From assembly GCA_023430685.1 (NCBI GenBank), contig JAEYZH010000079.1:1-44995 (forward strand): a stretch of DNA of 44,995 bases, in the 5' to 3' direction. Positions 1 through 9,031 of the stretch are shown here, one piece after another. Made by a program: the position numbers and the translations under genes. The DNA comes from Pseudomonadota bacterium (GTDB taxonomy: Bacteria; Pseudomonadota; Gammaproteobacteria; Xanthomonadales; Rhodanobacteraceae). How positions within the stretch are numbered: position 1 is the stretch's first letter; each line of letters starts with the position of its first letter. The notes under the pieces were generated by a model. It saw nothing but the letters and a program-made list of their open reading frames with translations. It was not told the DNA's origin and ran no database searches.

Positions 1-1
1 G

Positions 2-742
2 CGCCAGTCCGATCGCCACATGGTCGACGCGGGGCTCGAAGGCGCGGCCGACCGCGCGGTCTCGCACGGCAACCTCGCGGGCGTGCTCGAGAATGCGGGC
101 GACTACGCCGCGGCGCTCGAGCAGGAGCGCATCGCGATCCGGATTCTCGATGAAGCGGGAATCGGGGCGGACCACCAGGCGCGCCGGCGCATCGAGCGTT
201 CGCTCGCACGCACGCTCGGCCTGGCTGGCGAGCACGCGCAAGCGCGCGCGCGCCTGCTCGAGCTGCGCGAGCGTGCCGCACGCCTGGAAGGCGTGGAGTC
301 GGGCGAGTACGCGATGCTGACCTGGCAGCTCACGGTCCTCGCGCGGCGCATGCACGATCCGCAGACGGGCCTCGCGCTGCTCGCCGATGCCGAGCGCCTG
401 TGGAAAGCCCTCGTGCGCGCGGACCACCCGATCTTCCTGCACCTGCGTCGTGCCCGCGCCGCGTTCGCGCTCGACCAGGGCGACGCCGCGCTCGCGGAAG
501 CCGAACTGCGCGCGGCCGTCGCGGGCTTCGAAGCGATCAACGAGCAACCGGTCGACCTCGCGATCGCGCGCAGCGAACTCGCCGCGGTGCTGCTGCAGCG
601 TGGGGACCGAAGTGGAGCACGCAGGCTGCTGGACGCGTCGTTGCCGGTGCTGCGCGACACGCTGCTGCCCGACGAAGTCAGCCGTGCGGCGGCGGAGCGC
701 AGCGCGGTCGCCGCAGGACTGGGGCAGGCACCGGCGCCGTAG
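2..742 (+). CDS. TPR-repeat protein, C-terminal part (5' end outside window)
   Basis: The reading frame is open from the first bases of the window, so the start lies upstream and only about 246 residues are seen. The protein is Ala/Leu/Arg-rich and made of paired amphipathic helices of the tetratricopeptide type; blocks such as NLAGVLENAGDYAAALEQER and LAAVLLQRGDRSGARRLLD have the TPR spacing of small and large residues. TPR arrays mediate protein-protein contacts. In related bacteria such C-terminal arrays often follow a Ser/Thr kinase or adenylate cyclase domain, but that part is not visible, so the full function cannot be named. The stop at 740-742 is followed by a repeat-rich gap. Confidence 0.7.
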   Translation, partial: RQSDRHMVDAGLEGAADRAVSHGNLAGVLENAGDYAAALEQERIAIRILDEAGIGADHQARRRIERSLARTLGLAGEHAQARARLLELRERAARLEGVESGEYAMLTWQLTVLARRMHDPQTGLALLADAERLWKALVRADHPIFLHLRRARAAFALDQGDAALAEAELRAAVAGFEAINEQPVDLAIARSELAAVLLQRGDRSGARRLLDASLPVLRDTLLPDEVSRAAAERSAVAAGLGQAPAP

Positions 743-758
743 CGCACGGCGAAGATCG

Positions 759-1010
759 AGAGCGGCCCTCATCCGCCCTTGCGGGGCACCTTCTCCCGCA
801 AGCAGGAGAAGGAACTGTCGCGCGGCGACGCGGCCACCCCTCCCGCTTGCTTTCCCCCACAACCAGCGCGGGCCGTTCACTCGTGCTCCCACTGCTCGCA
901 GGGAAGATTCCCCGCAGGGGCAAGTGCGGGCCACGCGCTTCTGCTTCCCCTCTCGCGGGGGAAGATGCCCCGCAGGGCCCAAGGAGGCAGCTCTCGATCC
1001 TGCTCTGCTG
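759..1010. repeat. REP-like repeat cluster, family A
   Basis: This non-coding stretch between the TPR gene and the DUF2782 gene contains palindromic units built on CCTTCTCCCGCAAGC...GGAGAAGG and GGGGAAGATGCCCCGCAGGG, framed by GAGCGGCCCTC-type ends. The same units recur in opposite arrangement at 13555-13720. They form strong hairpins and contain no convincing gene. The whole gap 743-1142 otherwise shows nothing recognisable. Confidence 0.7.
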
Positions 1011-1142
1011 CCCCCGGGACCACATCCATCACGCGAGCCGAAGCCCACGCCATGCTTGCGCGCACATGAATTCCCGCGATCCGTCGCTGCGCCGTCCAGC
1101 GCGCCGTCTGCTAGGCTGGATTGTCTCGCCCGGAGTACCGCC

Positions 1143-1628
1143 ATGACCCGCGCCGCGTTGTCCACCAGCCTGCTTGCCGCCTGCTTCGCCTGTGCAACCG
1201 CATTCGCGGCGCCGCCGCAACAAGTCGACGCGCCACCGCCACCCGGCATCGACGACCCGGGCGTCGCGAGTGACGCCGCGCAGTCGCCGCCGGTCGCGGG
1301 CGAGTCGGCCCCTGCAACCAGGCAAGCGGTCGAGGATCCCCTCGCGCCGCTGCCCAAGCCCGACGCGCGACTCGTGCGTGACAAGGCGTCGCGCGAGGCT
1401 GCCGCGAACTCCGAGCGCATCGCCGCGAGCGATGTCACGCGGCGCCAGCAAGGCGAGGACACGGTCGAGGAATACCGCGAAAACGGTCGCGTCTGGATGA
1501 TCCGCATCGTGCGCCCGACCGGCCCGACCCAGACCTTCTTCGCGAATGACGGCAGCGGCCGGCTCGTGCGCGATCCCGACGAGGGTCCGGTGTCGCCGGT
1601 GTACTACACGCTCTACGAATGGAAGTGA
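1143..1628 (+). CDS. DUF2782 family secreted/periplasmic protein
   Basis: This 161-residue protein has an N-terminal signal sequence (MTRAALSTSLLAACFACATA, cleavage likely after AFA near residue 22). A Pro/Ala-rich low-complexity linker follows, then a compact C-terminal domain of about 70 residues ending in VSPVYYTLYEWK, which is the hallmark of DUF2782 proteins found in Xanthomonadales and relatives. The family's function is unknown; the signal peptide points to the periplasm. A Cys in the signal region (ACFAC) could suggest a lipoprotein, but it does not fit a clean lipobox. The ATG was chosen because CGGAG lies 7 bases upstream and the signal peptide begins there. The longer upstream frame is repeat DNA. 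Confidence 0.8.
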   Translation: MTRAALSTSLLAACFACATAFAAPPQQVDAPPPPGIDDPGVASDAAQSPPVAGESAPATRQAVEDPLAPLPKPDARLVRDKASREAAANSERIAASDVTRRQQGEDTVEEYRENGRVWMIRIVRPTGPTQTFFANDGSGRLVRDPDEGPVSPVYYTLYEWK

Positions 1629-1654
1629 GGCGCGACGCGCGCACGCGCTACAGC

Positions 1655-1995
1655 CGTTCGCCCTGAGCGCAGGCCGAAGGCCGGAGTCGAAGGGCCAGTC
1701 CGCGCCGCAACTTCGATGCGCGCGTGCGCTTCGACTCCGCGGCCTGCGGCCGCTGCGCTCAGCGTGAACGGAATCTTCCTTCTGCCGTTCGCCCTGAGCG
1801 CAGGCCGACGGCTGGAGTCGAAGGGCCAATCGGCGCCGTAACTTCGATGCGCGCGTGCGCTTCGGCTCCGCGGCCTGCTGCCGCTGCGCTCAGCGCGAAC
1901 GGGAAGGTTGCAGCCGTTCGCCTTCGTCGCAGTCCGAATCCTCCTCAGCCGATCGCCCTGAGCGCAGGCCGAAGGCCGAAGTCGAAGGGCGCCAG
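1655..1995. repeat. REP-like repeat cluster, family B (five alternating units)
   Basis: Units of about 45 bp, GTTCGCCCTGAGCGCAGGCC-GAAGGCC-GAAGTCGAAGGGCC, alternate with their inverted counterparts (cttcgactccgcggcctgcggccgctgcgctcagcg) at roughly 1655, 1718, 1788, 1850 and 1942. This is a BIME-like arrangement that fills the 391-bp gap between two convergent genes (DUF2782 and hemF). The same family occurs at 14204-14476 and 35533-35708. It may act as a bidirectional transcript 3' end, since each unit folds into a hairpin. Confidence 0.8.
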
Positions 1996-2019
1996 TCCGC
2001 GCATCGCGCCTGCGCCGGG

Positions 2020-3000
2020 TCAGCCCTGCGTCCCGATCCAGTCGCGAGGTTTCAGGTAGTCGCCGAGGCGCGCCTCCGCGCTGCCGGGTTCGGGCGTCCA
2101 CGCGTACTCGAAGCGCACGCGCGGCGGCAGGCTCATGAGGATCGATTCGGTGCGTCCGCCGGACTGCAGGCCGAACAGCGTGCCGCGGTCCAGCACGAGG
2201 TTGAACTCGACGTAGCGGCCACGCCGGTAGAGCTGGAACTCGCGCTCGCGCTCGCCCCAGGCGGTCGCCTTGCGCCGCTCGACGATCGGCAGGTAGGCGT
2301 CGAGGAAGGCATCGCCGACACGGCGCGTGATGCCGAAGCAGCGCTCGAATCCGCCCTCGTCGAAGTCGTCGAAGAACAGGCCGCCGACGCCGCGCGTCTC
2401 GCCGCGGTGGCGCAGGAAGAAATACTCGTCGCACCAGCGCTTCCAGCGCGGATACAGCTCGTCGCCGAACGGCGCGACGGCTTCGTGCGCGACCTGGTGC
2501 CAGTGGCGCACGTCCTCGTCGACCGGATAGAATGGCGTGAGGTCGAAGCCACCACCGAACCACCACGAGCGCTCGATCGCGGGATCGGCGGGGCGAGCCT
2601 CGAACCAGCGCACGTTCATGTGCGTGGTCGGCACGTGCGGATTGCGCGGATGCACGACGAGCGACACGCCGAGCGCGCTCCATGGCGCGTCGGCGAGCCC
2701 CGCGCGATGCGCGGTCGCCGAGGCCGGCAGGCGCTGTCCCGAGACTTCCGAAAAATTGACACCGGCCTGCTCGAACAGCGCGCCGTCCTTGAGCACGCGC
2801 GTGCGACCGCCGCCGTGCAATGCGGCCGTCGCCTCGCCATCCTTCTCGCGTCGCCACGCATCCTCGACGAACCGTGCGTGGCCATCCACGCGTTCGAGCG
2901 CGGTGCAGATGCGGTCCTGCAGGCCGAGCAGCCACGCGCGTACCGCGTCGATGCGCGCTGCGGGGTCGGCGTCGGGAACGGGTGTCGGATCCATGGACAT
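2020..3000 (-). CDS. hemF: Oxygen-dependent coproporphyrinogen-III oxidase
   Basis: This 326-residue cytoplasmic enzyme catalyses the O2-dependent double oxidative decarboxylation of coproporphyrinogen III to protoporphyrinogen IX in heme synthesis. Family blocks are clear in order: NPHVPTTHMNVRWFE with conserved His, WWFGGGFDLTPFYP, WCDEYFFLRHRGETRGVGG, LFFDDFDEGGFERCF, and the C-terminal GRYVEFNLVLDRGTLFGLQS / RTESILMSLPP. Length fits the family (about 300 aa). The chosen ATG gives MSMDPTPVP; a second ATG lies two codons in. Only a weak GCGGA-like ribosome site precedes it. It reads away from the pigment operon; the stop is followed by the family B repeats. Confidence 0.95.
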   Translation of the reverse strand: MSMDPTPVPDADPAARIDAVRAWLLGLQDRICTALERVDGHARFVEDAWRREKDGEATAALHGGGRTRVLKDGALFEQAGVNFSEVSGQRLPASATAHRAGLADAPWSALGVSLVVHPRNPHVPTTHMNVRWFEARPADPAIERSWWFGGGFDLTPFYPVDEDVRHWHQVAHEAVAPFGDELYPRWKRWCDEYFFLRHRGETRGVGGLFFDDFDEGGFERCFGITRRVGDAFLDAYLPIVERRKATAWGEREREFQLYRRGRYVEFNLVLDRGTLFGLQSGGRTESILMSLPPRVRFEYAWTPEPGSAEARLGDYLKPRDWIGTQG

Positions 3001-3288
3001 TCCGCGGGCTGGCGATGCACGGAATGGTAACAGGCGCGTCCGCGCGTTCCGATCGCGCCTGTCGTCGCAGGAAGGTGAGACGCTTGAACGATGGCGCACA
3101 CGGCGCACGCAAGGAAGCGCGTCTTCCGTATTTCGTGTGCCGCGTGTTCCGGGCTTCGCCTGTCCTCCCTGCGCTCCGCATGATGCAGACTCGATCGTCC
3201 GGCGCGTTTCCGCGGAAGCGACCCGGTGACGCCCCTGTACCGGTCCCGAACCGACGCGCCGACGGCCAGCAGGGGCGCGCGGAGGCCG

Positions 3289-3297
3289 TGTCATACT
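3289..3297 (+). promoter_or_regulatory. Possible extended -10 element for the pigment operon
   Basis: TGTCATACT resembles an extended -10 box (TGn followed by a 4/6 match to TATAAT), about 30 bases before the ketosynthase GTG start. It lies in the 326-bp gap 3001-3326 between divergent hemF and the ketosynthase, where nothing else was recognised. No good -35 box is visible, which is tolerable for extended -10 promoters. Confidence 0.3.
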
Positions 3298-3326
3298 GCC
3301 GCATCCTTCCATCCCGCTCGTGCCGC

Positions 3327-4526
3327 GTGCCCAGCCGCATCCCGCCGCTTGCCATCACCGCCTACACCGCAACCTCCGCGCTCGGCCAAGGCCGCGCGGC
3401 GCATGCCGGTGCGTTGGTCGCGCGACGCACGGGCCTGCGCCCGAACGATTTCACCGAGGCGCCGCTCGCGTGCGCGATCGGCCGCGTCGCGGGACTCGAA
3501 GACGCTCCGGTGCCGTCCGCGCACGCGGAGCTCGATTGCCGGGAGAATCGCCTTGCCTGGCTCGGCCTGCAGGGCGACGGCTTCCTCGAGGTCGCGCGCG
3601 CGGCGATCGCGCGCCACGGTGCATCGCGCGTCGCGCTCCTCGTCGGCACCTCGACCGCGAGCATCGGCGCTACCGAGCAGGGCTACCGCGAGATCGCGCG
3701 CGGCGCGACCGCGCTGCCGGGTTCGCCGCTGCTGCACACGCCGCATTCGCTCGGACTGTTCCTCGAAGCGGTGTTCGGCACCGAGGGTCCCTGCCTCACG
3801 GTCGCGACCGCGTGTTCCTCGAGCGCGAAGATTTTCGCGCAGGCCGAGCGGCTGATCCGGCTCGACCTCGTCGACGCGGCGATCCTCGCGGGCGTCGACA
3901 CGCTCTGCGGCAGCGTGCTGTTCGGATTCAACGCGCTCGAGCTCGTGTCGCCGGAGCCTTGCCGCCCGTTCGACGCGGCGCGCAACGGCATCTCGATCGG
4001 CGAAGCGGCCGGCTTCGCGTTGCTCGAACGCGGCGCGCGCGCGGATGCACCTTCGCTGCTCGGCCACGGCGAATCCTCCGATGCTCACCACATGTCCACG
4101 CCGCACCCCGAAGGCCTCGGCGCACGGCGTGCGCTGTCGGACGCGCTCGCGCGCGCGGGCCTCGATGCGCGCGACATCGACTACGTGAACCTGCACGGCA
4201 CCGCGACGCGCAAGAACGACGAGGTCGAGGCCGCGCTGCTCGGCGACCTGTTCCCGCCGACGACCCGCGCGAGTTCGACCAAGGGCTGGACCGGCCACAC
4301 GCTCGGCGCGGCCGGCATCCTCGAATCGGTGCTGACCCTGCTCGCGCTCGAGCACGAATTCGTGCCGGGCACCTTGAACACGACCGATCCGGAACCCGCG
4401 TGCGCGGCGCAGCTCGCGCTCGACAACGAGGCGCGCGCACCGCGCACGGCGCTCAGCAACTCGTTCGGCTTCGGCGGCAACAATTGCAGCCTCGTGTTCG
4501 CGCGCGCGGCCGGAGCCCGCGCATGA
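3327..4526 (+). CDS. Beta-ketoacyl-ACP synthase (FabF-like, aryl-polyene type)
   Basis: This 399-residue condensing enzyme carries the complete thiolase-fold triad: Cys near residue 162 in ATACSSS, His near 290 in LHGTATRKND, and His near 323 in GWTGHTLGAAG. The C-terminal SNSFGFGGNN loop is also present. It performs decarboxylative Claisen condensation on acyl-ACP. The next gene is a chain-length factor overlapping by ATGA, so the pair probably forms a heterodimer as in aryl-polyene/xanthomonadin synthesis (inference from context). The start is uncertain: no ATG lies near, and GTG at 3327 gives VPSRIPPLAITAYTA, the expected beginning of the domain. No acyl carrier protein gene is seen in the window. 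Confidence 0.85.
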   Translation: MPSRIPPLAITAYTATSALGQGRAAHAGALVARRTGLRPNDFTEAPLACAIGRVAGLEDAPVPSAHAELDCRENRLAWLGLQGDGFLEVARAAIARHGASRVALLVGTSTASIGATEQGYREIARGATALPGSPLLHTPHSLGLFLEAVFGTEGPCLTVATACSSSAKIFAQAERLIRLDLVDAAILAGVDTLCGSVLFGFNALELVSPEPCRPFDAARNGISIGEAAGFALLERGARADAPSLLGHGESSDAHHMSTPHPEGLGARRALSDALARAGLDARDIDYVNLHGTATRKNDEVEAALLGDLFPPTTRASSTKGWTGHTLGAAGILESVLTLLALEHEFVPGTLNTTDPEPACAAQLALDNEARAPRTALSNSFGFGGNNCSLVFARAAGARA

Positions 4527-5305
4527 CCGCGCTCATGCTGCAGCTCGAAGGCATTGGCTGGTGGTCTCACGGCGTCGCGGACTGGACCGCGCTGGCCACG
4601 CGGCTGCGCGCGGGCGAAGCGCTGCCGACGGCCACGGAGCCGGCTGCAGCCGCACGCTCGCGTCCGCCGGCCGCGGTGCTGCCGCCGAATGAGCGGCGGC
4701 GCGCGCCCGATCCGGTCCTGCTCGCCTGCGAGGCTGCGGCGCAGGCCTGCGCGATGGCGAACCAGGATGCCGCGACGCTGCCCTGCGTGTTCTCCTCGGT
4801 GCATGGCGACCTCGCGATCACCGAAGAGATGTGCATGACGCTCGCGCGCGATCCGCGCGAACTCTCGCCGACGCGCTTCCACAACTCCGTGCACAACGCG
4901 CCGGCCGGTTACTGGACCGTCGCGACCGGCTGCCATGCGGCCTCGAGCGCGGTCTCTGCCTGGCAACGCGGTTTCGCGGCCGGTCTGTTCGAAGCCGCCG
5001 TGCAGGCCTGCGCGGACGCGACGCCGGTCTTGTACGCGGCCTACGATTCCACGGTCGGCGGCCCGCTCGGCGCGGCGGTGCGCTCCGGCCCCGCGTTCGC
5101 GGTCGCGTTCGTGCTCGCACCGGCACGCGCGTCGCGCGCGCTCGCGACGCTGGAGCTTCGCCACGTGCCAGGCGAGCCGAGCGCGTTCGCGTACTCGTTC
5201 GATGCGGCGATGCCGCTGCTCGCCGCGCTCGCGCGCGGCGGCCGGAGTTCGCTGCGGGTCGCGAGCGGTGCGGCGAGCTCGCTGGAGATCGAGGTGGCCG
5301 CATGA
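4523..5305 (+). CDS. Beta-ketoacyl synthase chain-length factor
   Basis: This 260-residue protein resembles the N-terminal half of a ketosynthase without a normal active site. The equivalent of the nucleophile region reads ATGCHAASSAVSAWQRG, and the downstream catalytic histidine blocks are absent. Such proteins partner with a FabF-like ketosynthase and set polyene length. The start overlaps the ketosynthase stop (ATGA at 4523-4526), so the two are translationally coupled and probably made in equal amounts. The stop in turn overlaps the next start (ATGA at 5302-5305). Family assignment is from the motif pattern and operon position. Confidence 0.8.
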   Translation: MTALMLQLEGIGWWSHGVADWTALATRLRAGEALPTATEPAAAARSRPPAAVLPPNERRRAPDPVLLACEAAAQACAMANQDAATLPCVFSSVHGDLAITEEMCMTLARDPRELSPTRFHNSVHNAPAGYWTVATGCHAASSAVSAWQRGFAAGLFEAAVQACADATPVLYAAYDSTVGGPLGAAVRSGPAFAVAFVLAPARASRALATLELRHVPGEPSAFAYSFDAAMPLLAALARGGRSSLRVASGAASSLEIEVAA

Positions 5306-6072
5306 GCGCGACCGATCCCGCACGCATCGCGGTCGTGATTCCCGCGCTGAACGAGGAGAAGGCGATCCGCGGCATCGTCGATGCCGTGCTCGCGATCTGC
5401 CCGAACGTGATCCTCGTCGACGACGGTTCCACCGATGCGACGCTCGAGCGCGTCGCGGGGTTGCCGATCACGGTGATCCGGCACGCGACGCCACTCGGCA
5501 AGGGCCAGGGCCTGCGTGACGGTTTCCGCAAGGCGCGCGAACTCGGTTTCGACGCGGTGGTGACGATGGACGGCGACGGCCAGCACCTCGCCGAGGACAT
5601 CCCGCGGCTGCTCGCGGCCGCGCGCCGGCATCCCGAACACATCGTGATCGGCGCGCGCATCCGCAACCGCGACAACCAGCCGGTCGCGCGGCGGCGCGCG
5701 AACGCGGTCGCCGACTGGGGCATTTCCTGGGGCTGCGGCGTGCCGGTGGCCGATACCCAGAGCGGGCAGCGCTACTACCCGCTCGGCGCGCTCGAACTCG
5801 CCGACCTCGAGGCCGACGATTTCGTGTTCGAGGCCGCGCTGCTGATCGCGGCGACGCGCGAGAAGAAGCTCGGCGTGGTGTCGGTGCCGATCGACTCGCG
5901 CTACGACGGCGCGTTCCGCGGCAGCCACTTCCGCCCGGTCCGCGACGTCACGCGCATCACCTGGTACACGATCCGGCGCGTCGTGCATTACGGGCGCGTC
6001 GTCGACAGCTACCGGCGTTCGCACGCGACGCCACCGCTGATCCACGATCCCGACCTCGCGGCGCGCGCATGA
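5302..6072 (+). CDS. Family 2 glycosyltransferase
   Basis: This 256-residue GT-A-fold transferase has IPALNEEKAIRGIV near the N-terminus, the nucleotide-binding VDDGSTDAT block around residues 37-45, and the metal-binding TMDGDGQH motif near residue 90. It resembles polyprenyl-phosphate or dolichol-phosphate-type GT2 enzymes but has no membrane segment. Similar GT2 genes are common in aryl-polyene and xanthomonadin loci, where they are thought to act on the polyene head group or lipid anchor; the substrate cannot be read from the sequence. It is coupled to both neighbours by ATGA overlaps. Confidence 0.85.
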   Translation: MSATDPARIAVVIPALNEEKAIRGIVDAVLAICPNVILVDDGSTDATLERVAGLPITVIRHATPLGKGQGLRDGFRKARELGFDAVVTMDGDGQHLAEDIPRLLAAARRHPEHIVIGARIRNRDNQPVARRRANAVADWGISWGCGVPVADTQSGQRYYPLGALELADLEADDFVFEAALLIAATREKKLGVVSVPIDSRYDGAFRGSHFRPVRDVTRITWYTIRRVVHYGRVVDSYRRSHATPPLIHDPDLAARA

Positions 6073-7319
6073 CGACGATGCCGCACATGCTGCTGCAGCT
6101 CACGGTGATCCTCGTCACCGCGCGCGTGCTCGCGTTCGTGCTGCAACGCTTCGGCCAGCCGCCCGTGATCGGCGAGATGCTCGCCGGCCTCGCGCTCGGA
6201 CCGATCGCGTTCGGCGCGTTCGCCCCCGACCTGCATGCGACGCTGTTTCCGCGCGAGGGCCTCGGTGCGCTCGAGGGCCTCAGCGAACTCGGCCTCGTGC
6301 TCTTCATGTTCATCGTCGGCGTCGAACTGCGCGCGCCGGCCGGCGCGCGGCGGCAGATCGTCGCGGCCGGCTGGATCGGCACGCTCGGCGTCGCATTGCC
6401 GATGTTGTTCGGCTTCGCGATCGCGCCGCTGCTGCATGCGCGCTTCGCGCCTGCGGGCGTCGGCGAGGGGCCGTTCGCGTTGTTCATGGCCGCGTCGATG
6501 GCGATCACCGCGTTCCCGGTGCTCGCGCGCATCCTCAAGGACAGCGGCATGACGCGCAGCGCGATCGGGCAGCTTGCGCTGGCCTCGACCGCGATCGCCG
6601 ACGTGCTCGCCTGGGGCGTGCTCGCGTTCGTGGTCGCCGCGATCGGCACCGACGGCGGCTGGGCCGGCTTCGTGCGCACGATCGGCGGGTTGTTCGTGGT
6701 CGCCGCGATCTGCTTCGGCGCGCTGCGTCCGCTGCTCGCGCGCGTGCTCGCACGCCACGCGCGCAACGGCCGGCCCGACGGCGCGATGCTCGGCCTGTTG
6801 CTGGTGCTCGCGTTCGCGATGGCGGCGGCGACGCAATGGCTCGGCCTGCATGCGTTGTTCGGCGCGTTCCTGTTCGGCGCCTGCCTGCCGCGCGATGACC
6901 GCCTGCTCGAGCATCTGGTCGAGCGCATCGAGCACGTCGCGATCCTCGTGCTGATGCCGGTGTTCTTCGCGCTCGCGGGCCTCAACACGACGCCGCAGGC
7001 GTTCGCGGGTGGTGGCTCCGCGCTGCTGCTCGTGCTGGCGGCCGCGATTTTCGGCAAGGTGCTCGGCGCGGGCGCAGGTGCACGCATCAGCGGGCTCGGC
7101 TGGCGCGACTCGGCGGCGATCGGTTCTCTGATGAACGCGCGCGGGCTGATGGAACTGATCGTGCTCAAGATCGGTCTCGACGCCGGCGTGATCGGGCCCG
7201 AGATGTTCACGATGCTGCTCGTGATGGCGATCGTGACGACGCTGATGACGACACCGATGCTGCGCCTGTGCCTGCGCGGCGCGCCGCGGCACGCGACGAT
7301 GGCCGAGAACGGCACCTGA
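6069..7319 (+). CDS. Cation:proton antiporter (CPA2, Kef/NapA-like)
   Basis: This 416-residue polytopic membrane protein has about 12 hydrophobic segments, beginning MPHMLLQLTVILVTARVLAF, with GQPPVIGEMLAGLALGP, LGLVLFMFIVGVELRAP and the unwound-helix region ITAFPVLARILKDSGM typical of monovalent cation/H+ exchangers. The cytoplasmic TrkA-N regulatory domain of KefB/C is absent. The start overlaps the glycosyltransferase stop (ATGA), placing it firmly in the pigment operon, where its role is unknown. It may counter ion or pH stress, or simply be co-inherited. Confidence 0.85.
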   Translation: MTTMPHMLLQLTVILVTARVLAFVLQRFGQPPVIGEMLAGLALGPIAFGAFAPDLHATLFPREGLGALEGLSELGLVLFMFIVGVELRAPAGARRQIVAAGWIGTLGVALPMLFGFAIAPLLHARFAPAGVGEGPFALFMAASMAITAFPVLARILKDSGMTRSAIGQLALASTAIADVLAWGVLAFVVAAIGTDGGWAGFVRTIGGLFVVAAICFGALRPLLARVLARHARNGRPDGAMLGLLLVLAFAMAAATQWLGLHALFGAFLFGACLPRDDRLLEHLVERIEHVAILVLMPVFFALAGLNTTPQAFAGGGSALLLVLAAAIFGKVLGAGAGARISGLGWRDSAAIGSLMNARGLMELIVLKIGLDAGVIGPEMFTMLLVMAIVTTLMTTPMLRLCLRGAPRHATMAENGT

Positions 7320-7374
7320 GCGGTGGCCGCGCGGCGCTGAATTGACCCTTGCACCGAATGAACTGGGAGTACCC

Positions 7375-8931
7375 GTGGCGGCAATGACACCGGATGTGGC
7401 GATCCTCGGCGGCGGCCTCGCCGGACTCACCCTCGCACTGCAACTCAAGCGTGCCTGGCCGCAGCTGTCGATCCTCGTGATCGAGCGCCGGCGCCACCCG
7501 CTCGCGGCGGCCGCGCACAAGGTCGGCGAGTCGACGGTCGAGATCGGCGCGGACTACTTCGACAACGTGCTCGGCCTCAAGGACCATCTCGACACTGCGC
7601 ACATCCGCAAGTTCGGGCTGCGCTACTTCTTCTCCGAAGGACGCGACGACATCGAGAACGTGACCGAACTCGGCGTCAGCCGCTTCCTGCCCGCACCGAG
7701 CTACCAGCTCGACCGCGGCATCTTCGAGAACTTCCTCGGCGAGGAAGCACGCCGCCACGGCATCGAGTTCCGCGACGGCGCGGTGGTCAAGGGCTTCGAC
7801 GTCGGCGAACACGGCGCACTGCATTCGGTGCGCTTCACCGACGACGCCGGCGAGCACACCGCGCAGTCGCGCTGGCTCATGGACGCGTCGGGTCGCTCCG
7901 CGCTGCTGCGCCGCCGCTTCGAGCTCACGCGCGACAACGGCCACCACGCGAACGCGGTGTGGTTCCGCCTCGACACGCGCATCGACATGGACCAGTGGAG
8001 CGACGATGCGGAATGGCGCGGGCGCTGCGAAGCCGGGCGCTGGCAGTCGACCAACCACTACCTCGGGCCGGGCTACTGGGCGTGGCTGATCCCGCTCGGC
8101 TCGGGCGCGCATTCGGTCGGCATCGTCTGCGACGCGGGCATGCATCCGCTCGAAGGCATGAAGGACTTCGAGCGCTCGCTCGACTGGCTCGACCGCTTCC
8201 AGCCGACGGTCGGGCGAGCGTGCCGCGCCGAGCGCGACACGCTGCTCGACTTCATGTTCCTGCGCCACTACTCGCACGGCTGCGCGCGCGTGTTCTCGGC
8301 CGACCGCTGGGCGATCACCGGCGAGGCCGGCGTGTTCCTCGACCCGTTCTATTCGCCGGGCAGCGATTTCATCGGCATCTCCAACACCTACATCACCGCG
8401 CTCGTCGGCCATGACCTCGCGGGCACGAACATCGCGCCGTATGCGCACTTCTACGAGCAGCTCTACCTCTCGTTCTACGAGAGCACGCTCGCGCTGTTCC
8501 GCAACCAGTACCCGCTGTTCGGCAATCCGCGCGTGCTGCCGGTCAAGGTGATCTGGGATTACGCGTATTACTGGGGCGTGCTGTGCCAGCTCGTGTTCCA
8601 GCAGCGCCTGACCGACCTCGCGCTGCTCGGCGAACTGCGCCCGCAGCTCGAGCGCGCGCGCGAGCTCAACCTGCAGGTGCAGGCGACGCTGCGCGAATGG
8701 GACCGCGCCGATCCGCCGGGCCGCAGCGAGCGACGCATGCTCGACCAGTGCTCGCTGCCGTGGTTCGCCGAGCTCAACGCGACGCTGCACGACACGCTCG
8801 ACGACGCGCAGCTGCGCGAACGCCTGCGTGCGAACGTCGTGATGCTCGAGCAGCTTGCGGCGACGATCGCGGCGCGTGCGGCCGGATCGAACGCGCCCGC
8901 GACCGGCGCGATCTCGTTGTTCGCTGCGTAG
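7375..8931 (+). CDS. Flavin-dependent halogenase-like oxidoreductase
   Basis: This 518-residue protein of the tryptophan-halogenase superfamily has the FAD-binding GGGLAG motif at residues 12-17, a KVGEST segment at 49-54, and a WAWLIP sequence at 235-240 matching the WxWxIP signature of flavin halogenases. Lys79 in RKFGLRYFF appears to align with the catalytic lysine of PrnA-type enzymes (by eye). In a xanthomonadin-type locus it could halogenate the aryl polyene, but relatives with non-halogenating functions exist. The GTG start was chosen because TGGGAG lies 6-7 bases upstream; ATG 7384 and TTG 7342 are alternatives. The stop TAG at 8929 lies inside a family C repeat. The gap to the antiporter is 55 bp. 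Confidence 0.8.
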   Translation: MAAMTPDVAILGGGLAGLTLALQLKRAWPQLSILVIERRRHPLAAAAHKVGESTVEIGADYFDNVLGLKDHLDTAHIRKFGLRYFFSEGRDDIENVTELGVSRFLPAPSYQLDRGIFENFLGEEARRHGIEFRDGAVVKGFDVGEHGALHSVRFTDDAGEHTAQSRWLMDASGRSALLRRRFELTRDNGHHANAVWFRLDTRIDMDQWSDDAEWRGRCEAGRWQSTNHYLGPGYWAWLIPLGSGAHSVGIVCDAGMHPLEGMKDFERSLDWLDRFQPTVGRACRAERDTLLDFMFLRHYSHGCARVFSADRWAITGEAGVFLDPFYSPGSDFIGISNTYITALVGHDLAGTNIAPYAHFYEQLYLSFYESTLALFRNQYPLFGNPRVLPVKVIWDYAYYWGVLCQLVFQQRLTDLALLGELRPQLERARELNLQVQATLREWDRADPPGRSERRMLDQCSLPWFAELNATLHDTLDDAQLRERLRANVVMLEQLAATIAARAAGSNAPATGAISLFAA

Positions 8932-9019
8932 GAGCCCACCCTGTGGGCGATCCGCGCAGGAAACCGGTTGGGCGCGGGGCCTCCGCATTATCGCGATCGC
9001 GCACAGGGTGCGCTCCTAC
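8928..9019. repeat. Family C inverted repeat, copy 1
   Basis: This 92-bp element has ends GTAGGAGCCCACCCTGTGGG and CACAGGGTGCGCTCCTAC, which are inverted and can pair over most of their length. It is nearly identical to the next copy at 9032-9122, and copy 3 is at 42346-42435. Its first bases provide the TAG stop codon of the halogenase-like gene. Confidence 0.85.
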
Positions 9020-9031
9020 GTGAATCGACAT

